From assembly GCA_030248065.1 (NCBI GenBank), contig JASAMV010003635.1, positions 62,001 through 126,000 of the forward strand: a stretch of 64,000 bases of DNA, written 5' to 3'. The translations under genes and the position numbers were made by a program. Under the pieces are notes generated by a model. The model did not search any database and was not told the DNA's origin. It saw only the letters and a program-made list of their open reading frames with translations. This DNA is from Rhynchonema sp. JSB1_4 (Eukaryota; Nematoda; Chromadorea; Monhysterida; Xyalidae). Of the stretch, positions 12,201 to 21,702 are shown in pieces; positions within the stretch are counted from its first letter, which is position 1; the number at the start of each line of letters is the position of its first letter.

Positions 12201-15200
12201 AGTGTACACCAACCTTGAGCGTAAAATTGAGCGGCGGAATGAAGAGCAGAATGTATTTGACGATGAAGCAGTACATATTGCCCAACAGCCATTCGTGATT
12301 GTCGATGCAGACGCGTTTGTTGCGCTCATCGTAATCCTCCTCCCACGTCTACAACATAGATTTGGAACTTTATTTTTGTTTATTTTTTAAATTAAAAACG
12401 CATCAAATGACTGCAGCACACAATTAAAACTGAGTGAGTAAAATTAAAACGGACCATGGGCCAGACAGCAATGATGGTAACCACAGCGAGTATCGAATAA
12501 GACACGGCTTCGAACAGGGCCACACCGAAAATGATTTTGCCCCGTTTGCTCTTTCGTGCCGCCACCAGCAGATTTGGGTACACAACCACCTGCAAATATA
12601 GTGGTGTTTGGTGGACAAAAGTTTATGCGCCAGATGAGGCGTGTATTGATACACATCTAACTTGAACCTTCGAAAGCCCCTCGAGTAATAATTTCTGTCT
12701 GATATGAATATGCATGTATCTACATACTGTGGTTGTATAGTCCAACCACGAACTCATGAGACGACTTATTTTGAAGTTGACCTGAACGGATCTAATAATG
12801 TTCCGGTTCCACGTGTTTCGGAAATGAAATAAAGAGAAATGCATGTATTTTTTAAAAACACGCTCTCCACCTCGGAAATTCCCTTTTGACTCCCAAAACA
12901 TTTGTGTATTGAACGATGTTGCTGTTCGCGTAAGCACGCAACAAATTGAGGTCAGCCAGCTGGAACTTGTCATCATGTCTCTCGGCCCAATCTCTTTCTT
13001 TTGTTTGCGAAAACCCGTGTAACCGGCGCATTTTTGAATTTGGCCAAGCAAGCTTTAAAAAGAGTCGTCTCATGAGCACGTGGCTGGACTATACAGTATT
13101 TCTCCGCCACCCAACAAACCGGCTGAGCCTGTTCTTGTCGACGGATCTGCCTCGACAACAGACATCCTGGTGCGTTTGCACGAAACACACAGAAGCATTT
13201 CCGTTGCCTACATTAGTATAAGCCACACACCCACCTGTTCAATAACGAACATGAGCGACATGAGCATGTCGACAAATAGGTAGTTTTCTGGATTCGGATG
13301 TTGCAAATGTAGGTTGACGGCCAGCTGCGCAAGCACGACGTGCAAGACGGACAGACACGTACTGAACAGCGTCCAGTAGTCCTGCGATCGACGATGCGTT
13401 CGTTTACGGTCGAGCAGTTGCACCTGAAGATGATTGTAGGGTGGCTAATGCTATTGTTGTCAACGCAACTGCCGACGTTTTGCGCAAACGCATGGGGACA
13501 TCTATGTTGTCGTTAACGCGTCGGCTGTCACTCACTGTCCAAGTGCTCAACGGCAGCCCATTTACGGGCTGCTTTCCTATATGTATGTGTGTACATTTCC
13601 ACACCACGCGCATTCCACGAACGTGTGTTGCACAGCAGCCATACCTGGCCAGCTGCTCTTGCGCGAACCACACAGGCACTTGCGTCGACAACAATGCGTA
13701 TTACAACACAATACAATACGAAATATGACTTTCCAATCGCACCTAAGAGAACACTCGTAATGAACCGACACTCACCCGTTTCAGCCAGTGCACAATGGTG
13801 TGCAGACAGTTGGATACTTTCTGCAGCATGTCGTCGCACGTGCATCGACTCGCGATTAGGAGATTCATCACTTCTTGATGCGCCACCGTGCCTGCGAGTG
13901 AAGGAACTTTTGGGTCACACGATACAAGTAGTTTTTTCTTGCCAAAATGTGGGCAAAAAAGGTATTTTAAGAATAATATTGTGTGGGTGCTCACCGACAT
14001 CCATGGCATGTTCGCAAAAGTTGACGAGCATGTTGAGCGTGTCACCGGACAATCGGCCTTCGCTCCACGCCACGCGCACCTGCACATTAAGGTGGAGTTA
14101 TACTTGCCCATTTTGGGCTTGTAGACAATGAGGACAAATTTTTGTTTCAATCATAATTTGTGATAGCGTTGGAGCACTAATTTCGACCAGCGTAAAAGTT
14201 GTTCATTTGGTGCAGCGGAACAACTTTTACGCTGGCCGAAATTTGTGATCCGACGTTATCACAAAATATGATTGAAACAAAAATTTGTCCTCATTGTCTA
14301 CAAGCCCAAAATGGACAAGTATAACTCCAGCTTTAACAATTGATGTTGTGATGTTTCACAGCAAGAAAAAGAAATTTTTTTATCCAGCAATTTTTATCTC
14401 GCAAACCCAAATATAAATGCCCATTATAACAAACGTGAGCCAAAATCAGCTGCAAATACATTCGATTGACGTCTTCGGGTGTCTCATGTCCGGTCAGGTC
14501 GTTGTCGGGGTCCTGTTGCAACCAGTCGGTGTCAAGTCGTTCCATTATGGTTTCGTGCTGAAGCAGGCACGCGTTTCAAATACAGATAAGGTGAACTTGT
14601 CCACGAAAAGGGCTAATTGTTTGGTCGTCAACGCAAAGCAGCCCTAAATGAACGCAAGGAAACTGTATGCATGGTCCATCCATCAGCTCATGACACTTTT
14701 CTCAGCTGAAAAGCTTGACAGGATCCAGTGCTGTTCCGGTTCCGGTCGGCTTACGAAAAAGAAAAGAAAGAGAAATCGGTTTTTATTTTATTTTTGTGCG
14801 CCGTTTTCTCTGACATTGCCTTGCGGAGGAACAATTTTTCACAATGGAACCTGAACCTCCCAACCAAAAGTGCCGTGAGACGATGGATGGACTATATATT
14901 AGGCTCGTTGACGCCAAGCGTTGATGATGTGCTTTGACCACGTCAATGTATAAGCCCATGAAAAGTAACGTCCACCCTTGTGTGCGGGTGCATGCACCAA
15001 CATGCAGTTCCTCTCTATACGCTTGCGTTGCCGGTCCGCCAAACTCGCTGAGCGTGTTATGCGGTAGCACTACCAGGTCCAACTGTTTGTCGCTCATTTT
15101 ATATCGACCCCAGACGTGTGAAAGGATCTGAAGATCACAAATGCTGGCGAAAGTCGCATAGCTCGAAAGACCTGTAGCTGATGTTTCAAGCAAGACGCAC

Positions 15201-18200
15201 CCGTTTGACCTCGTCCCAGTTCGTGCCAGCATTGTTCACATCCTCTTGCATCACCAGCATTTCATTTCTAGAAAGAATTTTCTCGTTCTCAACCATCTTT
15301 TATTAGTAAGGAAAGAAACTTTTGGTACACACACACTGTGTCAAACAACCTTCATACACACCTGGCTTCTCTCTGGATCCTTTTGAACAGCTTCTCTTTG
15401 ATTTTCTCCGAGTATTTCGATTCCCGAGTCACGTTCAGTCCTTTGGTCACCAGCAATGTTTCGAACGTCGTGCCTGTTGTGATGTTTCATGCTCTTATTA
15501 TACTCCGCACAACGCTTGCTAGACACCGGATGGTTATGGCACATTTGCCAAACAACAGTTTGCATGTACATTGGAGGGAACTAGATACTTTACTTGGACT
15601 GATATCAAACTTGGTGACCGGATGGGATTGGATTGGAATTGCCTAGTCTAGATTATGGACATCGCGCCCAAAACATCCTCACGTGACCACGAGGTGGCAG
15701 GACACCGATCCGATGCCCAAATTGGATCTAGTATCGTTTGAATGATGTTTCACGCACCTTGCAAGCACAGACTCAACATCACCGTGCCGCAGACGAGCAT
15801 CATAATTCGATCGATTGACGTGAGCACCTCGATCGACATTTCTTTCGTGTACAACTGCGTGCGACAACGGTCAAATGTGGATTATACCGCAGGTATTGCA
15901 TTCAGGATAAAAGGCCGAAATAGTTGGTGATCGTGTCTTGCCTTGCTCACGCGACCTTTTGCATGACGGATATTTTAACATTTACTGATACTCGCTAATT
16001 TCGACCAGCGAGGAAGTTGTTCATTTTGGAACCGTGAACAGCTTTTACCCTGATCGAGAAATTAGCGGCATCGGTAAATCTCGAAATATCCTTGAGGCAA
16101 AATTCACGTGACCAAGGCGAGACCGGAGTGGTCACCAAGTTTGAAAACGGCCAATATTATTCCACAAAAACTTAAGCGAAAAAGAATACAAAAACGCACC
16201 CAACCTGGCTCGCAATGAGCGCTTCTTGATGCAACTCGAGAGTGAGCAAGATGGGCAGTGCACCCCTGAGCCCGCCCCAGACGTAGCACACCAGATGGGG
16301 CAGTGGCGGTCGATAGGCCGGACCGTTACCAATGAAATGCCAAGCCGCTGAAACATTCTGTCGTGCGGCTTGCCTGATTTTGAAAGGCATTGAGGTCTCG
16401 GGGACCGTTTGGGCGCAGCAAAACGCTCGCGACTCCAAATTATGATGTGAAAGGCTTATAATCATGTGGTCAACGCGCAAGGCTGGTCGTCAAAGCAGCC
16501 TGATGTGCCGCTCCCGCTCGTGGGCTGCGTTGGTCTGTGGCGATTTGCGTTGATGACCTAAGCACCCTCACCGCCACAAGATTTAGAAGCATCCCAAAAA
16601 GCAACCAGCAAACAGAAAAAACAACAACAACATCAAAATAAACAATTGTACTGACTCATGACAATGGCGCGTACACTCAGTCCGACCGGATACAGGGCCA
16701 ACGATACCATCATGAAGGTGAAATTGGCGGTGGACTTGGTCAACATCTTGCCCACTGCGTAACCAGCCAGCACAAACACGATGCAGTTCATCCAGTAGGC
16801 TGAAACATTAGGCGCGATATGCACGTTGGTGGCGTTCTGGGCGTGGTTGACGGGGTCGGGTTTGACTTGACGTTTGCTTTGGAATGAAAAAATTTTGCTC
16901 ATCTGTTAGACACTGTTGTGAAGCAGCAGCCAGTCACTAGCGCACTGGCTGTGTGTAGCACACATGCACATGGCCTGCTGGCTGAGGTTTCACGGATACC
17001 TATACATCATGGTCGATATCAAACTTGGTGATCGCGGATGTGATCGGATCGGATCAGTCTGCCTAGTCACACATCACATTAATGTGATCGGATCTGACTA
17101 CCTTAGTTACATTGATGTAATGTGACTTGGTTGACCGATAACATTGATAGAGATGTGACTAGTCAGATCCGAAGTTTGATATCGACCTGCATGTATTTTG
17201 CAGCCAAGGCAAAGTAAAACTCAGTTCGAAACCGCACCCGACTTGGCCTGGATGCCAACAATGTGCGTCCCTTTGTGAAACATCAGTTGATAACTTAAAA
17301 AAAATGAGAAAATGAGAATAAAAGTATGATTGACGACTGACCGAGAAACTCCCATAGATGGATAATCTCGGTGACGAGCGACTTTGAGAAGCTGTGCTTG
17401 CTGTGGGACAGGGTCTGGCCGAAGACGAGCAGTGCGAGAACACCGCTGCCTGAAAAACAATGAAATTTTAAAAAAAACCTATGCCTCCATTGAGAAAAGA
17501 TCAGAAAATTTTTCTTGAAAAAACATATACAAACACAAACCGTAATACGCTTCCGAGCAATACCAGACCATGAAAACGAGCACCAGAATGACGGCCTGTT
17601 GTTGTTTGACCGATTTTCGAAATCCATGATTCACCGCCCAGATGCCGAATCGACCGATCAGATTGGCGAGCGCTGCCCTGAAAGTTGGATGCAAACTTGT
17701 TTTGAAGCATTTGGAGCGACAAAAATTCACATGGTTAACGCGATGACGGCAAGTTTGTGAGTGTGCTCCGACCTACATATGTTTCCGAGGTACCTGCAGG
17801 GAGATGGGGTTGGACTGAACATATTGGTCCCAAACAGGTGTTCTTTTCGAATTCAGCTATAACTTGGCAATCGGGACTGTGTGTTACCCAACGAGGGCTG
17901 AAGCCTATACCCTGAGTCCGAATAAAGCCTAGGGTACCCTTCTGCGACCGTTAGTTCTTATGAGCCCGCTGTTCGGCCCGGGGGATAAACAGCGGCATAA
18001 TAGCAAACCACAAACACGTTGACGCATAAATTGCGACGCTCTCACCAGACAACCACGCCAATGAACATGAACGGTACTTCATTCCAATGTCCGTCAATGG
18101 CCGCTTCGGTCTCCGACCACCATTTCGAGCATATGCGATACACGATAATGGCGATACCGTCGTTGATTAGGGATTCACCTGTGCAGAAATATGCGCCCTT

Positions 18201-20236
18201 GGGGTTGTGTTGAGATCGCGCGCTTTCGGCATTTGAAGTTGTGGGGCGCTTAGTCGCGGCGAATTCATGAAAGCGCAAAAGCGCATTCAACTTGCGCGGA
18301 ATCAAACGTGTTTTTGCTCTGCAAACGTTGTAGAGTTGCGATTGATTTCGCAATTATTGTTGTCTGACTGCGTGTTTGCGCTTTCGTGACTTCGGCCCAT
18401 GACGTATCTAAATAATAAAAAAAACAACTAGAAACCTTCAATAATGGTTCGTAGTCGATAGGGCGCGCCGAGTTCTTCAAGAATGGAAACAACGGCAACG
18501 GGATCGGTCGCACTGATCATCGCAGAAAAGAGAAACGCTGAAACTTCAGACTCGTAGTCGTAAGCGTCGTTCGGTTACACCATACTATCAATGGGCGCGA
18601 TAGCAAGTCTGCGAAGCTCATTGCTCGAAATGCAGCTCATTTTAGTTTTCGAAATGGTGTCAACAAGACTTGGGTATAAAGTTTGGTGCCAGCTCGATCG
18701 AAAGCTTGATCGGCGTAAGTGCTTATCTAAACATGAAACATTGCTTGCAGTCAGCGGGGAATGTTTCACGCAACTCTTCACCGAACCTAACACCTTCGAA
18801 ATATCCAGCCACAATGCTGATCTAATCGATCAGTGTTCAATCAATCAATGAGTTAATGACCAAACCTGACGCTGGTTTTACGCCCTCGGTGAACAAGGCG
18901 AACCAAACAAGCGCGCCGTGCAGAGCGAACGCGCTCACATAACAGAACATGGACATACAGGCGATCTTGACGAGATTCGATAGAAACGCGTTCGAATTCA
19001 TTTTAAAGGCAGACTCGAAAATCTGAAAAGCGAACGTGAATAGACCTGTGAAACAACGTATTTTTAATCGACAATATCGGCAAACAAAAATAAATTTTAA
19101 ACGAATAAACGCACCAAGATCGGCATCACCATCAGTAGGACATTCTTTGCCTGAACGCCAAGGTGAATCTTGTTGGACGGCATCCACACAGAAGTCGGCT
19201 CTAAGTCTTCAATGTCTTCGATCATCGACCTGAGACATGACAATGCGTAGTCGGTTGGTGTTGATGTTGAGCTGATGTTTCATTTCCTACTGTCCTTTTA
19301 AGACCTATGCTGGACAAAGTTCCCATAAAGGAGTGTCCATCACACCATATTCTGGCAAAATCCGAATTAAAAAAACTAAATTGTAAGAGAGTACCAGCGG
19401 TCAGTGGTCGTTTTTAAATCTAGTGCTTTTAGCAATAATTCAACATGTTCGTCCATATATTCTTACAGTCGCAGGCCATATGTATAGTCCGTCCACCAGC
19501 TCATGGCACTTTGTGTTGCTGCTGGCTGGTTTGTTCCCTTCCTCCACGTCCTAATGAAAGAGAAATTGAGTTTCCAAAAAAAATTATTTTTGCTTCTAAA
19601 TTGCTGTTTTTATGAAATTGACGTGTTTTATCGATTTTAATTTAATTTAATTTTAAATTTGATCGAATTCAATCGTTTTCGACACATTTTCTTATTTTTT
19701 AAGTTTTTTTGCAAAATCGCTCACGCTCAATTTCTCTTTCATTAGAACGTGGAGGAAGGGAACAAACCGGCTAGCAGCAACACAAAGTGCCATGAGCTGG
19801 TGGACGGACTATACAGTTATGTCTTAGGTCCCAGCCTCATCAATGGATTGCATTCGCTGCCACATACAGAAATAACCACAAGCTACATAACGTAGACATA
19901 TAAATATTTTTTCCTCTATTGAGCTGCTTGTAGTTTCATTTCAACGCACCAAGCGAGCGCCGAGCAGAACATCGACAGCAGAAACTGCAGCACCGTCACG
20001 GGCACACGAAAGTTGCCGATACGGACGCGTTGCGCTGCCACCTCGCACAACAAGCCGATAATTAGACAGATCAGGGGAAAGAAAATGATCGTGTCACCTG
20101 CAGCGAGGGGAAAAGAGGCGAAATACACGTACAGCAAACTTGGTGTGATTGGTGGTCGCTTCTTGTTGGTCGCAACTTCACCAGACTTTTCACCGATTGC
20201 CTGCTGACGAGACAAATTTTCGACACCACACGGCAT
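9243..20236 (-). CDS. SLC9C-type Na+/H+ exchanger with CNBD-like domain
   Basis: Thirty minus-strand exons, all phases closing, give 1310 residues: 20236-19950, 19229-19115, 19022-18866, 18537-18436, 18178-18046, 17677-17541, 17449-17342, 16799-16656, 16347-16205, 15854-15758, 15473-15362, 15267-15201, 15127-15002, 14557-14435, 14079-13995, 13891-13776, 13423-13235, 12589-12455, 12348-12214, 11999-11866, 11763-11697, 11636-11516, 11340-11186, 10926-10764, 10454-10357, 10247-10101, 10033-9926, 9843-9675, 9605-9533, 9429-9243. Residues about 55-450 are the exchanger core: PILIFESAFKMN (TM3/4), SATDPVAVVSILEE, GESLINDGIAIIVYR and YVWGGLRGALP are family signatures. A cytosolic helical linker follows, then hydrophobic segments at about 690-840 where SLC9C proteins carry a voltage sensor; I see no regular S4 Arg ladder. 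Residues about 1035-1170 resemble a cyclic-nucleotide-binding domain (GLWFLHDGVAYIKN, FGGEW, YAVTPCQ) but lack the phosphate-binding Arg (APPT instead of PR-A). The start ATG is the first in frame before the hydrophilic N terminus. The role, cAMP/voltage-linked pH control, is from family knowledge. Confidence 0.88.
12736..13093. repeat. TATAGTCC foldback-ended MITE, copy 1
   Basis: A 358-bp element with terminal inverted repeats TATAGTCCAACCACGAACTC and its complement, in an intron of the SLC9C-like gene. Other copies with the same interior are at 22555-22925, 26896-27257 and 46705-47037, plus a fragment from 21983. There is no open reading frame of note. Confidence 0.75.
13443..13705. repeat. 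Inverted-repeat element, GTCAACGCAACTGCC family
   Basis: GGCTAATGCTATTGTTGTCA at 13443 followed by ACGCAACTGCC is matched in reverse by AGGCACTTGCGTCGACAACA near 13675. A related copy occupies about 30160-30450, and single ends occur near 23050, 34095 and 41280. It lies in an intron of the SLC9C-like gene. Confidence 0.5.
14091..14332. repeat. TTAA-flanked foldback MITE, copy 2
   Basis: A 242-bp element flanked by TTAA on both sides (14087-14090 and 14333-14336). It begins GGTGGAGTTATACTTGCCC and ends with the complement of AGCTGGAGTTATACTTGTCC, with a long near-perfect foldback between. It ends eight bases before an SLC9C exon acceptor. The TTAA duplication is the piggyBac-type signature; no transposase is present. 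Confidence 0.75.
14666..14898. repeat. Degenerate TATAGTCC-ended element
   Basis: Left end CATGGTCCATCCATCAGCTC and right end GATGGATGGACTATA form diverged terminal inverted repeats of the TATAGTCC superfamily. The interior (GGTTCCGGTT, GAAAGAGAAA) resembles pieces of the 370-bp copies. It is in an SLC9C intron. Confidence 0.45.
15926..16143. repeat. Foldback MITE with CAAACTTGGTGATC ends, copy B
   Basis: The arms are TTGGTGATCGTGTCTTGCC and the complement of CAAACTTGGTGACCACTCC. The centre carries CTAATTTCGACCAGCGAGG and its diverged complement. It is homologous to 7038-7280 and lies in an SLC9C intron. Confidence 0.55.
17011..17187. repeat. Short foldback, GGTCGATATCAAACTTGG ends
   Basis: GGTCGATATCAAACTTGGTG at 17011 pairs with the complement of GGTCGATATCAAACTTCGG ending at 17187. 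The interior is a run of imperfect GTGATCGGATC words. It shares the CAAACTTGGTGATC end motif with 7038-7280 but not its central core. Confidence 0.55.
18640..18815. repeat. Degenerate foldback carrying paired octamers
   Basis: The hairpin centre is TGAAACATTGCTTGC ... GGGAATGTTTCA at 18738-18766, and the outer arms share GTTTTCGAAA and AAAGTTTGGTG words with the elements at 24602-24822 and 45346-45579. It lies in an SLC9C intron. The presence of ATGTTTCA on both sides of the loop links this MITE family to the window-wide octamer. Confidence 0.4.
19493..19813. repeat. Long foldback with TATAGTCC ends
   Basis: A 321-bp element with TATAGTCCGTCCACCAGCTC at the left and its exact complement at the right. 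The paired arms continue for about 90 bases (GTTCCCTTCCTCCACG and its complement). The AT-rich loop is not shared with the 370-bp copies. It lies in the SLC9C intron after exon 1. Confidence 0.7.
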
Positions 20237-21071
20237 GAAACAATCGCCTCCCCTAACATTACAACCCACATAAACACTAATTGAATGCTATGTTTATCCC
20301 TGTTATCATGCCCATCTGTACGTATTAACTTCAGAATCCGAAGACACCCCTATACTTGGACATAACAATCCGACTCAGACACGCACCATGCATGGGCACT
20401 ACGTCATGTCCGTGCGCGTCCTCGTGACTCGCTGCTGCACACTGGTCACGTGTACCTGCAATGAAACATCATCATTTATGGGTTACGGTAGGTAGTGCCA
20501 GCATAAACGCAAACCATTGGCACCCTGAATTTTTGCACACCTATAAAATGTTTCGGGTCACTGTAGCCACGTCTCGCGCGGTTTGCGCGTAAAGCCGATA
20601 AAAAAAACACACACACGCGCGGGCGCTAAATGTTTCATGATCTTGGCGCTTTCACACGCAAACCACGCGCGACGTGGCTACACTACAATAACCCGTAACA
20701 TTTTAGGTGTGCAAGAAAACAGGGTGATACGGTATCGTCTGACTGCGAAAGTATGGCTGGTTCGCCTACACGTGATTTGGCAATGTTTCACACGTGTTAC
20801 ATGTTGAGAATTTTCATATTGATTGACCGCCACGTTGCTCTATCGTTGGGCAACACAGTAAGCACGTGGCAAAACAAGCGATTAGCAATTAGAAGGGCAC
20901 CAAGATTCACGCAACGTGATTGGCTCACTGAACCGTTTATCCAAGAAACGGGGTTACTGAAATCGAGTCGCCTCAAATGCATCCACTCAATACAGAGTTT
21001 TTTCAGGTCAAAAACCTGTCATCGAGGCGCCATTGCCCCAAAGAAAGCATAAAAGGTCATTTGAAATTGTC
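20237..21071. other. Upstream region of the SLC9C-like gene, no gene seen
   Basis: About 830 bases between the SLC9C start and the end of the small single-pass gene. It contains three ATGTTTCA/TGAAACAT octamers (near 20462, 20629, 20784) and an imperfect palindromic zone around 20510-20710, in which TAAAATGTTTCGGGTCACTG pairs with CGTAACATTTTAGGTG and GCGCGGTTTGCG with CACGCGCGAC. No open frame is convincing. It must include the promoter of the SLC9C-like gene if the start is right. Confidence 0.35.
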
Positions 21072-21431
21072 CTAACTGAGGTCGCACGACCCGCATAACT
21101 CGGATCGATAATTGGCAGGCATGTGCAGTCTGCCCTGTTCACAGTGACGTGATTGGGAATGGTTATTTACTGTCACAACAAAGAATATCCACCTTGTACA
21201 TATACACGTTAATTTTAGCTTGACGGCGGATCGGGTACCAAAATATGCATATCCAGAGTTCCACTGCAATGAGTGTCACTATAAGGCAGGTAAAGATAAC
21301 CTCAATTTTTTTTGAAACAATTGCGCGAATATCAAATTTGACTCACGATTTATGGTCAACATATGATGCAGTCTCATGTCCGGTCGGCCACCATCACGAA
21401 TCAACAGATAGGTCGCTGGCGGGGATGACAT
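21072..21431 (-). CDS. Small single-pass membrane protein, unknown
   Basis: Three minus-strand exons with closing phases: 21431-21347 (starts MSSPPATYLLIRDGG), 21278-21193 and 21134-21072, giving 77 residues. Residues about 29-45 (LTLIAVELWICIFWYP) form one membrane segment, followed by a basic IRRQAK stretch and a short C-terminal tail ending CGSCDLS. Introns are only about 58-70 bases. The positive-inside pattern suggests the tail after the helix is cytosolic or matrix-facing. I do not recognise the family; the size and layout resemble small mitochondrial or SMIM-type proteins, which is only a guess. There is no ATGTTTCA octamer at its splice sites. Confidence 0.6.
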
Positions 21432-21702
21432 GATGATCGGATAACGTTTCAGAGATCGGACACAAAAGTTTCAGTAAAATTCTCTCGTTTCTGTAATCAA
21501 AATGAAAAAACGCTCGAAAAGTTGGTTTTTATACGCTTTCAAAGTCGCGTGAAACTTTATACACTTCAGCTGGTTGGTTGGAAAAGTTGGTTTTTATACA
21601 CTTCAGCTGTACGTAACTCTATGACTAATTCAGTGCATTATCCGCATAGCATAATTCACATCTTGATTAATAGCAGTCGTCGATTCAATTTTCATACGAT
21701 TT

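Noticed and set aside
17190..17290. Possible extra SLC9C exon after GATGTTTCACAAAG
   Set aside because: The flanking exons already join in phase at the expected place in the exchanger core (LWEFLAYWMN), leaving no room for it.
20097..20132. A 35-base GTACGT...CTGCAG intron within SLC9C exon 1
   Set aside because: Removing it breaks the reading frame, and it is shorter than any other intron here; the unspliced frame gives a normal membrane segment.
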